Positions 44,089 through 53,696 are shown, counted from the stretch's first letter. The stretch is DNA of 60,019 nt from Bradyrhizobium sp. sGM-13 (GCF_018398875.1 NZ_JAGWDK010000034.1:1-60019); one strand, 5' to 3'. A program made the numbers and translations. The notes: a model not told the origin generated them from the sequence alone.

Positions 44089-46995
44089 ATGGCCATTGGT
44101 GCGTTTTCAATGCCCCAAAGCGGCGCTTGGCATCGCATCGTGGGAGCGGTCCTTGGCGGCAGGAATGCTAGTTTTGTTGCCTTGAGCTTCTGTTGCTCGC
44201 TTTCGGTTGCCGGAATAGCTGCCGATGTTCAGGTCAATGCACCGGACCACAATCTCCCGCACCAAGGCAATTTCACGAGCGAGAGCGAGACCAGTGTGGC
44301 GGTGGCCGGCCCGCTCGTCGTCGTCGGCTACAATTCGTCCAAACAGGTGGTCCCGCCCACCATCTGCCCGACAGGTCGCGCCACCAACTGGAATAGCATT
44401 AGCGGATACGCCTTTTCGACAGATGGCGGAGCGAACTTCACGGACGGAGGCTTGGTTCCGGCAAACGGGAATCGTTTGGAGGGTGATCCCTCCCTCGCCT
44501 TCGGCCCGAATGGCACGACGTTGTACTATGCTTCAATCGGCTCCACGGGAATGTCCTCGCGTATCTTCGTCAGCCCCTCAACTTCGCTCAGTCCCGCCGT
44601 GACATTTGGGGCTCCTGTCCCCATTTCCGGCCTCGCGGCGGACCCCGTATCGTCTACACTCCCTGAAGACAGACCGTCTCAAGACAAGGAGATGATCGCG
44701 GTGGACACGACGGGGGGTACATACGGCGGCCGTGTCTACGTTGCTTGGTCGGAGTTTCCTGCCGGGCACCGCCCCAATGGAGCCAGCCGGATTCTGTTCG
44801 CAGCTTCGTCATCGACGACCCCGCTTGCCTTTTCGGCTACACAACCCCTTTCGCCGATCACTGCAGTGAATCATGGCGCCATGCCGGCGGTGGCGCCGAA
44901 TGGCGACGTTTACGTCGTTTGGAGTGTCGTGACACCCGGAACGGGACCGGCACCGCATCAAAACCCCGCGGCGCCGCAAACGATTCAAATTGTCCGATCG
45001 ACCGACGGCGGTGCCCATTTTCATGACCCAGATACCGGCGCCCCCGCCCCCAACTCCAAGACGATCGCGAGCGTCACGTCGGCCGTCGGCAGGATGATCA
45101 GCTCGGGCATCAATCTCCGCACCCGCGGGTACCCACACATCGCCATCGACCGGACGTCGACGGGGAGTCCGACACGCGGAAACATCTATGTCGTATTTCA
45201 GGCGACGCCGCCTGCTCCGGCGACCGCGCGCTCTGAGATATTCTTCACTCGCTCCACTGACCGCGGCAAAACCTGGGACACGCCGCGAAGCATCAGTAAT
45301 GGCCCGGCGGTGACGCTCAATGGAGATGCGACGCAGAACGACAATTGGATGCCCTCAATCGCCGTGTCCGATGTGACCGGACACATCCGGGTGGCCTTTT
45401 ACAGCCGGCGCGAAGACCCGCTGAACACCGATATCCGTGTCTACGATGCTGGATCCACCGATGGGGGGCTGACCTGGTTTAATCAGCCCCGTTCAACGAC
45501 CGCATTCAGACCGAGTACGGCGGGTGACGATCAGGTGATCGGAAACGACACCTATATGGGCGATTACATCAGTTTGGTCGCTGCGGGGTCGAACTTTTAT
45601 GCGGCTTGGGGCGACACCCGAAATAGCTGCACGCCTCCGGCCGGCGCCACATGTCCGTGCCATCCAGCGGGGCGCGGCGATCAGGATGTGTTCTTCTCCA
45701 CTGACAGCGACCCGGTAGGTGCTGATCTCGCCATCACTCCCTGGGGCTTCGTAACGGGGCACGGACCGGCGTGGCAGTCGCCCGATATTTTTGTCGTCGA
45801 CAATGGAAACAACGTGGTCAATGCGAAGCAAGGCATGATGAACCGTTTGCGGGCCCGGATCCGCAACCTCGGGAGTGCTGCGGCCAATGCTGTGACAGTG
45901 AGATTCAAGTACGCTCCGTATTTAATCGGTCTCACTACTGCGGGCTTCTTCAAGGAGATCGCCGCGCCAACGGTCAATTTCGCCGCGGCGCGAGATGCAT
46001 CTGGAAACGATCTAATGGTGGTTCCGGCCCAATGGGACTTGACGAATCCTTCCGAGAACAATGGCGGTATCTGGCCGATGCCGATCAGCGCTTTCCAGCA
46101 CTTCCGCATCAAGGTCGACGTCGAACTTTCCGCCGACGTAAATCAGAGCAACAACGCCGCGCAGACCAATTCCGTCGATTTGACTGCGGATTGTTGTCGG
46201 CCGTTCCGCTTCCTGGTCGGAAATCCATTCGAACGCGACATTACCGCCCGCCTTGTGATCGATCCGCTTCCGAAGGGGTACAGTGTAAAGCTCGAGGGAG
46301 GCGGTGGCGAGCAGGGGAACCCGTTCGTTCTGCGGGCGAGGGAGATCCGGGTAGCCACGGCGCAGTTTGTGCGGCCCGCCGGATTCGCGAAGCTGCCAAG
46401 GACGAACGATGTTGTGGCATCGATTTCGATGCAGGTGGACAACCAGATTGTCGGCGGCTTGTCGGCGCGATTGGCCAAGGCGAACATCAAAGTGTCCCCC
46501 CTGCGTGAAGTGCGGCCGAGGCCCCGTTTAATGACGCAAGCACCGGCGCGATCCGCACCCGCACCCGCATCATCCGCACCCGCACCGGCCACGCCGAACA
46601 CCGACGTCACGCTGGATGTATCTGCGGCCCCGGCACTCGTCACGCGCGCCATTGCCTCAGCCCTTGGGGAACGGCAGCTCCCAGTCGCTCAGGTCGATGC
46701 GGAGCGCGGCCTCGTCAGTTCGGGCCCGATTCCGCTGAATGACGCGCAGATGAGAGAAGCGGTCGCGGCCGAGTTGCTTCGCGGCCTGAAAGAGGTAACG
46801 GGACAGCATTACGTTTCATTCAAAATCGATAGAGACGCCGCCGATGAGAGATCGCAGGTGATCGTATCGGTGCGCATCTTTTTGGAAAAAGCAGAGGTCA
46901 ACAGCCCGATCGGTGGCGAGCTCGTACCGTCGAATGGCAGTCTAGAAAAACAGTACAGCGAGATGGTTACTCAAGCTGTGCCGCGGTCGAGATAG
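44089..46995 (+). CDS. Exported sialidase-like (Asp-box/BNR repeat) protein
   Basis: From ATG 44089 (AAGGAG 9 nt upstream) the protein is 968 residues. It has a long N-terminal signal region (hydrophobic FVALSFCCSLSVAGIAA, likely cleaved after it). A beta-propeller follows with at least four Asp-box-like S-x-D-x-G-x-x-F/W repeats (FSTDGGANF, RSTDGGAHF, RSTDRGKTW, GSTDGGLTW), the signature of exo-sialidase-type propellers. Then comes a CARDB-like beta-sandwich region (RLRARIRNLGSAAANAVTVR) and a Pro/Ala linker (SAPAPASSAPAPATP). Catalytic sialidase arginines are not evident, so binding rather than hydrolysis is possible. It is divergent from the biosynthetic operon and ends about 450 bp before the island's right repeat. 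Confidence 0.82.
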   Translation: MAIGAFSMPQSGAWHRIVGAVLGGRNASFVALSFCCSLSVAGIAADVQVNAPDHNLPHQGNFTSESETSVAVAGPLVVVGYNSSKQVVPPTICPTGRATNWNSISGYAFSTDGGANFTDGGLVPANGNRLEGDPSLAFGPNGTTLYYASIGSTGMSSRIFVSPSTSLSPAVTFGAPVPISGLAADPVSSTLPEDRPSQDKEMIAVDTTGGTYGGRVYVAWSEFPAGHRPNGASRILFAASSSTTPLAFSATQPLSPITAVNHGAMPAVAPNGDVYVVWSVVTPGTGPAPHQNPAAPQTIQIVRSTDGGAHFHDPDTGAPAPNSKTIASVTSAVGRMISSGINLRTRGYPHIAIDRTSTGSPTRGNIYVVFQATPPAPATARSEIFFTRSTDRGKTWDTPRSISNGPAVTLNGDATQNDNWMPSIAVSDVTGHIRVAFYSRREDPLNTDIRVYDAGSTDGGLTWFNQPRSTTAFRPSTAGDDQVIGNDTYMGDYISLVAAGSNFYAAWGDTRNSCTPPAGATCPCHPAGRGDQDVFFSTDSDPVGADLAITPWGFVTGHGPAWQSPDIFVVDNGNNVVNAKQGMMNRLRARIRNLGSAAANAVTVRFKYAPYLIGLTTAGFFKEIAAPTVNFAAARDASGNDLMVVPAQWDLTNPSENNGGIWPMPISAFQHFRIKVDVELSADVNQSNNAAQTNSVDLTADCCRPFRFLVGNPFERDITARLVIDPLPKGYSVKLEGGGGEQGNPFVLRAREIRVATAQFVRPAGFAKLPRTNDVVASISMQVDNQIVGGLSARLAKANIKVSPLREVRPRPRLMTQAPARSAPAPASSAPAPATPNTDVTLDVSAAPALVTRAIASALGERQLPVAQVDAERGLVSSGPIPLNDAQMREAVAAELLRGLKEVTGQHYVSFKIDRDAADERSQVIVSVRIFLEKAEVNSPIGGELVPSNGSLEKQYSEMVTQAVPRSR

Positions 46996-47442
46996 GCGCA
47001 TTCCCCGGCGATGAGGTGTCGAAGGCTGTCTAGCCAAGGCTTAGGTCAGCTTGACGAACTGGATTGTGTGACGAACTAGTGCTGTCTTAGATCGCGGGTC
47101 GCGACTTGGCGCACCCAGCCGAGCGAGGGAAAGAATTGGGGCTTGCGAGTGGCTGCCGGCTGGGTCGGCGCCAACGCGATGAACCCCCATCGTCAATGTC
47201 TCGACCAGCGCGAAAGGGAAGAATGGCGGTTGGTGCGGCTGGCCAAAAGACGCGCAGATGGAAGCGATGCGCGACACCTTCGCGCGTTCGTCGATCCCCG
47301 ATCCTTCTCCCGCCTGGTCCGCTGACCGCGTTGTCTTCGGCAAGGTAGTTTGGGGGATCATGCTGAAACATCATGAAGATCAATGAGGCACATTTTCCCC
47401 AAACTGCTCAGCAACACGTTGAAATCGTTGGATTCGCGGAAT
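46996..47442. other. Right-end spacer of the island
   Basis: No gene could be supported. ORFs on both strands overlap without ribosome sites. The stretch runs up to the right att repeat. Confidence 0.4.
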
Positions 47443-47459
47443 TCCCTAGGGAGCGCCAG
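47443..47459 (+). repeat. Right attachment-site repeat (attR-like) of the 27-kb island
   Basis: The same 17 bp as 20294-20310 (ccctagggagcgccagc), in the same orientation. The flank to its left (gattcgcggaatt) does not resemble a tRNA, so only the recombination core and tRNA 3' tip are duplicated. Confidence 0.75.
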
Positions 47460-47848
47460 CAAACTCAGGCACTTAGGTAGCCATCTGCCGCGTTCGTTGA
47501 ATAATGGTTGAATAAGACGCTGGTGAACAGTCGCGAACGCTTGGGGAATTTGCTGCTGACATCAGCAGACTAGCCTCGGCGCGATGCCTCACTGTGACTG
47601 GCGCATTCGCGGAAAATTTCCTCGTCGCCCTTGGTGTCCGGAAATATTCAAACCGCCGCTGACGTGCGCTGTCGTACGCGAGCGCCCTCGGATGTTCGCA
47701 TTGACGTTGCTCGTCGCACAATCAACTCTTGTCCTGTCGAGCTTTGTGCGAATAAGAGGGCCACGTGAGATACAATCGACGAGAGAAAACTGGCGGACAA
47801 CGGTCACAAGTCAGTCTATCCGCTCCGAAAGCCGCAGAACCGAGCACG

Positions 47849-48032
47849 ATGCCATTCGCCCAGCGGCTCACCTGCACGATTGACGATGCATGCGAAGTGA
47901 CCGGCTTGGGACGCACGAAGCTTTACGAGTTGATAGGAGCTGGGGCGTATCGTCACGACAACGATCGGACGTCGGCGACTAGTAGTGGTGCGCTCACTTC
48001 TGGCGCTCCTTGACACCAACATGTCAAACTAA
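47849..48032 (+). pseudogene. Frameshifted excisionase-type HTH gene
   Basis: From ATG 47849 the frame gives MPFAQRLTCTIDDACEVTGL and GRTKLYELIGAG, a clear HTH_17/excisionase N-terminus. After GAG a one-base insertion in a G run derails it. The other frame continues RIVTTTIGRRRLVVVRSLLA to LLDTNMSN and TAA at 48032. Repaired, it would be a normal protein of about 60 residues. It lies just outside the right att repeat and belongs to a different, decayed element. Confidence 0.7.
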
Positions 48033-48332
48033 TGGAACGTGCGACTTAAGGAAGCAACCCCACTTTCAACGCGCTTTTCCTCCAGCACTCATTTTGATGA
48101 CACGACCATGCTCCATTAGCCGGTCGAACCCACCCACCACCGCATCATCCGCACGGCGCCCCTGCCAGAATTCGACGGCATCCCTGGGATCGCGATCACG
48201 TGATCGTCGATACTGCCAAACACAATGTGACGAAATGCGTTGAACTGATTTGTGCAGCAATCTAACGGAAAGGCGCGACCTTCGTACCGCGTCTATGGCA
48301 TCGGGTTCAGATTTCTGCGGAAAGCAAGGATT

Positions 48333-48982
48333 CTAAACGCCGTCTGTCCGCCCCGCGCGGCTCCGGTGTTTCCCGCGGACTGAGGCGAAGGTCGCCGTGT
48401 TGATCTGCCGAAGATGGATGAGAGTCATCAGCAACGCGGCGTAACCGCGGGCATCATCCAAGGCCGAATGGTTATGAGATATGCCACCAAGCCACTCTTT
48501 TGGATAGGTGTCGCGCGAACACTCAGTGTAATTCCACCCGAGTGCCCCGACGGCCAGCGACTGAAGATCCACACCGGATCCGAAACATAGCCCATGTGCT
48601 CGCGGCCGATCGAACAAACGAATGCCTCGGAATCGTTGAAGATACCAGTCGATCCAGGCACCATCGAACGTCAGGGGATGCGCGACAAAGACGGGAGTGC
48701 CTGGCAACGATTTTACCCAACGTGCGTAAGAAGCCATTCCCTCGCTTGCATCCACGGGATCTTGAGTTGCGCGCAGCCACGCCTCAGGTTGTGTTTCCAC
48801 CAGGTCATTGTGCCCGGGTCTGACAAGCCTCCACGAAGGGGGCGAATGTTTATGGCAAACTGACCGAAGTCTCCTCCGTCCGCGCTCTTAGCAATCGAAG
48901 CGAAGCTTAGCATCGAGTGCACACCGGGATCTGGCCCGTTCGTTTCTACATCGGTTACGACGAAGATTGTTCGCTTAAGCAT
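48333..48982 (-). pseudogene. DnaQ-like DEDDh 3'-5' exonuclease, single frameshift
   Basis: The N-terminal frame from ATG 48982 reads MLKRTIFVVTDVETNGPDPG (Exo I, D-x-E) to TMTWWK. The remainder is in the next frame: TQPEAWLRATQDPVDASEGM, VFVAHPLTFDGAWIDWYL (Exo II), and ISHNHSALDDARGYA (Exo III, His and Asp). One missing A in the coding-strand A run near 48800 explains the break. All catalytic residues survive in the split frames. A joined protein would be about 215 residues, an RNase T/exonuclease-like single-domain enzyme. Confidence 0.78.
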
Positions 48983-49129
48983 GCGGCACTTCGATCAATC
49001 ATTGGCGCTATGACCGTGGCCACAATAATTTGAACACACCATCGGGGCAATCGCCAAGCTTGCACAGATCCTCTTGAATATAATATGAAAAGTGAGGCGC
49101 GAATAGTATTCGTGCAGTATGCATAATAT

Positions 49130-49492
49130 TCAAAATGAATCACGAAACTCTTTAAAGTCACCCCGCACACGCTTGTCTTCGAGAGCCCCGAGTGGCAACG
49201 AACCGAACTTGGCCTCGATGAGTTTGAGGTAGCCATCATAGGCGCGCTTACTCTTCTCACCGAGGTCCTTGTACTCGCTGCAGTCCTTGAAGTAGTCGAT
49301 GAGCGAGCTGAACGTCTCGGCACTCTTCTTCTTGTAGGACGCAACAGCTTCATTGTAGAGGCGCATGAACTCGGGCGTGCCAGGCTCCGCGTCGATGCGT
49401 GGGCCGCCCTTCCAAGCGTACCAATAGGTTTTCGACGTTCCGTCAGCGAGTTTTTTGATTGACCAGTTGATTCCCTTCAGCCGCACTCGCAT
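49130..49492 (-). pseudogene. Truncated phage-type integrase (N-terminal arm only)
   Basis: A 120-residue ORF starting MRVRLKGINWSIKKLADGTS, with KTYWYAWKGGPRIDAEPGTP and LIDYFKDCSEYKDLGEKSKR. This is the N-terminal SAM-like region of a rhizobial tyrosine integrase. It ends FKEFRDSF at a stop where the catalytic domain should begin, so at least 200 residues are missing. Another remnant of an integrated element. Confidence 0.75.
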
Positions 49493-49661
49493 TTTGGGAT
49501 GCCTTCCACGCGTCGTATGGTGATAGCCGCGGTTGCATTGTAGGCTGGAGACCGGATAGCCGGTCGACGATTCTGCAACGTTTATGCCAAATCTGGATGA
49601 CGTGAGCGGGCACTTGCTCCGCCACGAATTCGCGCTCCGATGGACGCGGTTTTCACGTGTC

Positions 49662-49835
49662 TCAGCGTTTTATCTTTCGCTCCGATTTGAACGAAACGCC
49701 TAACCGCATTGCAGCTTTGCGAATGCGCTCAGGCGTGCGCTTCATGATACGAGCTGCTTCCTCTAAAGACTTCGACGCTTTTGCAAGTTCGATAACGCGA
49801 CGATCATCTGCAAAAGACCAAGACTTGCCAGCCAT
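49662..49835 (-). CDS. Small HTH-like hypothetical protein
   Basis: A 57-residue basic protein from ATG 49835 with AGGAG 10 nt upstream: MAGKSWSFADDRRVIELAKA, then SKSLEEAARIMKRTPERIRK. This looks like a SANT/HTH-type DNA-binding motif of small rhizobial hypotheticals. It lies among element relics. Function is unknown. The open frame extends further upstream to 49919 but with no better start. Confidence 0.6.
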   Translation of the reverse strand: MAGKSWSFADDRRVIELAKASKSLEEAARIMKRTPERIRKAAMRLGVSFKSERKIKR

Positions 49836-50076
49836 CGGTGAAGCGCTCCTTATGAAAGACAAAGCCGCCGAGCGGAGTATGTTCGCTGACGGCTTTGCTT
49901 GGGGACCGGACGAGGGCAATTGCCCGGCGGTTTTATCGATAGCTCAACTTCTCGATAGAGCAACGCATGTTGGGCATTAAGCTAACTGCTCAACCTTACT
50001 GATACGGGTATTCCAAGCGGCCGTTGTACGACTTCCGTATTTTTACGGTAGGTTCGTTTGCGCTTGGAGGATGCCG

Positions 50077-50400
50077 TTACCCCGCTGTCTTATCTTCCTT
50101 GTCTGCGCCGCGCGCCACGATCTTCAGTGCCTCATCCGGCAACGGCCTTTGCAATGCCTTCGCCTCGTCCCAGGGCGCTCGCATCCATACGTCGCGCTCC
50201 TCGTCTGTTAACAAAATGACCGGCATGGCCTTGGGATGGATCGGCTCGACGACTGCGTTCGGCAACGTCGTCAGGAAGCCATAGACCAGATGCGGACCGG
50301 GAATGGGCTTCGACTTAGTGCCGCGATCGCTCTTGAATTCGGTCCAAATGCCCGCGAAGCAGGTCAGCGGCCGATCATCATTGATTCGGCTCCTAAGGGG
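50077..50400 (-). pseudogene. C-terminal fragment of a second SRAP (YedK/HMCES) protein
   Basis: The minus frame from just after a TAG at 50403 reads INDDRPLTCFAGIWTEFKSD, then PGPHLVYGFLTTLPNAVVEP and IHPKAMPVILLTDEERDVWM to the stop at 50077. This is the C-terminal half of an SRAP protein, but the essential Cys2 and N-terminal domain are gone. It is not a close copy of the intact SRAP at 568-1335, so it is a relic of a different paralogue. Confidence 0.75.
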
Positions 50401-50648
50401 CTAGAATTTAGAGAGCAATCTCAATCACAAGAGTTCGCAGTTTTATTCTGGGCGGCGCGCCACCCACAACTCAGGTCATGCAACCAGCCTAGGAATTTCC
50501 TGTTCTATCAATCGCAAGAATGATGTTGCGAGCCCCGCAAGGTGCGACGGCGCACCCTTCACTTGCGGTTGAGTTTGCGGTTCCCCACATTCATGGTCAT
50601 TCAGCCAACTTGCGACGTCGATAGAGCGACCCGGGAGGCCGCGCGCCC

Positions 50649-50903
50649 ATGAACACATTGTTTGATAATACTGTTCAATCCATCCAGCTTGGCATCGAGG
50701 ATTACGAACACAACGACCCGAAGCGGGCGCTCTCGGCCGTCCGGAATTTCTACGCCGGCACGCTGCTGCTGGCCAAAGAAGTCCTGGTCCGTGCGGCACC
50801 GAAAGCGGAAAAGGAAAGACCAAGCGCATTCGCCAACGGCCGAGGTGGAGCGCGGCCGGCTTGCTGTTGTGGTTCGCACCGCGCTGACCGAGATGGGCGA
50901 TGA
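50649..50903 (+). pseudogene. N-terminal fragment of a conserved HEPN-like hypothetical
   Basis: MNTLFDNTVQSIQLGIEDYE, followed by NDPKRALSAVRNFYAGTLLL and AKEVLVRAAPKAE, matches the start of a rhizobial helical family that I remember as HEPN-like. After residue 58 the frame turns into an Arg/Gly-rich sequence typical of a shifted frame (GRGGARPACCCGSHRADRDG). The rest of the expected protein is not found downstream. Another decayed gene in this stretch. Confidence 0.55.
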
Positions 50904-51031
50904 CTGTCGCGAACAGGCACCCTTAATGCCTTACATAAACCAGTGGCCCGATTCATGCTTGACCCCGTAGCGCGAGCGCGGGAGATTTCTGTTTTTCAGC
51001 ACCAATTTTGAGCTGTTGTTGGGAGTACAAC

Positions 51032-51226
51032 ATGATTGACGAGAATTTTGCTCGGCTTCGAACACATCGCAGCAACATTCAGCGCTATCGCCATCTGCTA
51101 GAAACCAGCCTGACGGACCTCGAACGAGAGTTTATTGCCAAGCGCCTTGCGGAAGAACAGTCGGCCATCGAAACGCTCTCTGCGAGCATCCCGGCAACCT
51201 CATCCCAGGACCCACACGCAGCTTAA
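51032..51226 (+). CDS. Small conserved hypothetical protein
   Basis: A 64-residue helical protein from ATG 51032 with GGGAG 7 nt upstream: MIDENFARLRTHRSNIQRYR followed by HLLETSLTDLEREFIAKRLA. Short proteins of this look are frequent in Bradyrhizobium. No function is known. A terminator-like hairpin lies 135 bp downstream. Confidence 0.65.
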   Translation: MIDENFARLRTHRSNIQRYRHLLETSLTDLEREFIAKRLAEEQSAIETLSASIPATSSQDPHAA

Positions 51227-51360
51227 CAGTAAGCCTTAAAAGCGGCCCGGCGCACGACAGGTTTCCGGCCGACATGCGCCGAGCCTACCACCACGGTCAC
51301 CCACCGGAACGGCTTGTTCAGCGTGTGTGTGATTCTTGGCAAAATTGGGTGCCATGCAGA

Positions 51361-51389
51361 AACCCGCCGGGTTGAGATCGGCGGGTTTC
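51361..51389 (+). terminator. Terminator-like hairpin
   Basis: Stem aacccgccg (51361-51369) pairs perfectly with cggcgggtt (51379-51387); loop ggttgagat. Likely the terminator for the small gene ending at 51226. Confidence 0.6.
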
Positions 51390-51572
51390 CGTACTCCCGC
51401 GGGGGCTTAGGGGCTTTCCGCGATTAAGCCCTGCGTAGCAATCCGTGATTAACAATTTATTAGGATTGCAGTCTCACAGGCCGTGCAGCTGGTCGCCGGT
51501 ATCATAGGCCCGTGGCACGGACCTGCAGTGTATGAAGCGCTGGGGATTTCAGTGTCCCAGCTTAGGAATAAG

Positions 51573-51616
51573 CGCCGCCGGGCATGCCATTTTGATCCCG
51601 GCGGCGTGTCTTTTTG
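51573..51616 (+). terminator. Strong terminator with no gene in front
   Basis: A perfect 10-bp stem cgccgccggg / cccggcggcg with a 14-nt loop, then tgtcttttt. The 180 bp upstream encode no convincing protein, so a short untranslated RNA ending here is possible. Confidence 0.6.
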
Positions 51617-51743
51617 GGAACCTGCACTCTCAGGAAAACTTGGTAATTGCCGCCGAATGGCCGTCTGCTTACTCCGACATAACAGCGGGATTGCCGGCCT
51701 AGCCAGAATTCTCTGGCGCCGTTTTGGCTCGCTTGGGGGTTGA

Positions 51744-52001
51744 ATGGCCATGCACTTCAGCCGCGTTGCTCCCGGGACAAAAGAGCTAGAGATATGGAGC
51801 GCATGCGAGCGCGGCTTCTCATTTGTAATCAGTAACGAGAGTAGCAATGGTCCTGGACTCCACGGGAAGCCTGGCTTTGTAGCTTCCTGGCGCCCCATCA
51901 ATATCAACCAGCCTGCTATCAGGGTGGGCGGATCACCCTTCAAGACGTTCGCCGAAGCTGAGAAGGCCTGCCAGGCCATGTTGGAGCACCTGACCAGATA
52001 A
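51744..52001 (+). CDS. Small conserved hypothetical protein
   Basis: An 85-residue protein from ATG 51744 with TTGGGGG upstream: MAMHFSRVAPGTKELEIWSA, a SFVISNESSNGPGLHG segment, then AIRVGGSPFKTFAEAEKACQ. A small alpha/beta protein without signal or membrane segment. I recognise it only as a rhizobial hypothetical. An 8-bp hairpin (ggccgcag / ctgcggcc, 52054-52075) follows its stop. Confidence 0.6.
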   Translation: MAMHFSRVAPGTKELEIWSACERGFSFVISNESSNGPGLHGKPGFVASWRPININQPAIRVGGSPFKTFAEAEKACQAMLEHLTR

Positions 52002-53020
52002 CCTCGGCTTTGGCGCACCCCGGTGCTGCTGGCGCGCTCACTGAATGCGAAATGGCCGCAGATTGCTCTGCGGCCCACCGACTAAAATAATTCTGCCGTG
52101 CTGAAATCATAGCCCTCGGTGCTGCGGGTAACCTACCTCAACTCTGTTTCAATTTCGCTTCGCCACTCCCCGTGTGACTACGGACGAGCATATAATTTGC
52201 CGTGAACCATCGCGGGCGCGGCGCATTGGCCCGATCGCGTGTTCGTGGAAGTAGCGGCACGCACTCGGACGGCTCCAGTTGAGCCTTGAGCCCCCTGGCC
52301 GCCCTTCCATCCTGCTCGGCCCTTCCATCTTCCTCACGGCCGGCGCCGTTGGGATCATTGAGCATCTGCTGGGGATGTCTGACGGAGCGAGAAATCACGA
52401 CAGGACCGACGATCCCGGACGGCCGAGATCGAGCATTTCGGCACCTGCCCGGTTTGCGGCGCGCTGGTTCGACATGCGTGACCGGGCCAAGTCATAACGC
52501 ACGCCATACGCGGAGATCGAGACCATCGAGGATGATGGCACCGACGCGCTGGGGTGAACTAACCGACTGGTTCGATTGAGGAGGCCGAGGGTGTGCTGAG
52601 ACCTAGCGACCCTATTTCGGGGGCTGCGGCGCCTTCAAGATGCTCGCACCCACCGGCAAAGATTCGTGCAACGAGCGCTTTTCGTTCATTCATGAACCTT
52701 GGCCATTCCGTAATTTCTACTTACGCAACTGAGCCTGGAAACAGGCCAGTACCATATCACGCGCGCGGCTCATTTCGAGAATGCGGCACAACCACCGCGT
52801 AACGCTCATCCAAGCAGCCGCACGACACCGCCGCACTCACCTCGATTTTGTCAACGGGAGCATGCAGACCGCGGCTGCTGTATAAGCGAGTCAAAAGCGG
52901 TCACCTATACATCAGTATCATTGAAGGGCCGGGCGTGATCGGTTTTATGGTGCCGCAAGGGTCCTTGACGGGCCACCGGGCCTTAGGGCTCGCGCGCTTG
53001 TGATCCACCTCGTTTGCTTA
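52002..53020. other. Gene-poor intergenic stretch
   Basis: About 1 kb without a supportable gene. Only the short hairpin at 52054-52075 stands out. ORFs are short and lack ribosome sites or recognisable features. Confidence 0.4.
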
Positions 53021-53055
53021 CCCCTGCCGGCTCCACCGGCAGGGGTTTGCGTTTG
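53021..53055 (+). terminator. Strong hairpin with T-rich tail
   Basis: A perfect 10-bp stem cccctgccgg (53021-53030) / ccggcagggg (53036-53045), loop ctcca, then tttgcgtttg. It lies 250 bp beyond the cold-shock gene's end but points the other way. No plus-strand gene precedes it. Confidence 0.55.
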
Positions 53056-53297
53056 TGGTCCCTGCATCCAAACCCACGTAAGCCCGCGGGTGATCCATGT
53101 TCAGCTGACGTCATCACGGAAGTTGGCCATCATCATTGGCTCGTGTTTGCGGATCGGCAAAGCATGGTTTTTTGCGCCGGACGAAAACGAGGCGGTAAAA
53201 GCGATGGCCGAACATGAGCGCGCGCGGCCGCCAATCACGTGGGTCTGCAGATAATTCGCCGGATCAAAGCCGCCAGCGTGAGCCAGCGGGCTTGAAT

Positions 53298-53501
53298 TCA
53301 CCCGATTCTTAGATTTTCCGCGGACGTTTTGCCCCGGTTGCTCATTTCTTCATAGCTCACCTTGGCACCCTCATTGAGGCTGCTCAGGCCGGCTTTCTCG
53401 ACAGCTGAAATGTGCACGAAAAAATCTTTGCCGCCGCTGTCGGGCTGGATAAATCCATATCCCTTGGCCGGGTTGAACCACTTTACGGTACCTGTCGCCA
53501 C
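53298..53501 (-). CDS. cspA: Cold-shock protein (CspA family)
   Basis: A 67-residue single cold-shock domain, MATGTVKWFNPAKGYGFIQP, with RNP-1 (KGYGFI) and RNP-2 (DFFVHIS) intact, ending NLRIG. It binds single-stranded RNA/DNA as an RNA chaperone in the cytosol. The ribosome site AGGGAG lies just before ATG. It is a monocistronic unit, as usual; a palindrome resembling the 51361 hairpin occurs at 53563-53586, in its upstream region. Confidence 0.96.
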   Translation of the reverse strand: MATGTVKWFNPAKGYGFIQPDSGGKDFFVHISAVEKAGLSSLNEGAKVSYEEMSNRGKTSAENLRIG

Positions 53502-53696
53502 GTCGGCACTCCCTGTTCAAGGGAGACAAGCTAGGTCCGTATGACCGCGCGTTGCAAGGAAAACCCGCCGGTTTGAGCCGACGGGCTGTGACGCCGGACC
53601 GAGCCGGCACCATTCCGGCCGCTGGGTAGAGATCGGGCGGCTCGGCGGAACGTCTGTTGGTGGATCTTTGAGACGTGCGGACGTACCCTGCGAATT

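Noticed and set aside
46548..46600. Short tandem repeat considered as CRISPR-like
   Set aside because: It encodes the Pro/Ala linker of the exported protein; no spacers or cas genes occur in the window.
47087..47383. Overlapping ORFs on both strands near the right island end
   Set aside because: None has a ribosome site or recognisable family; neither strand is preferred.
20312..47442. Full conjugative element (self-transmissible ICE)
   Set aside because: No traG or type IV secretion genes are present, so mobilizable is the strongest claim supported.
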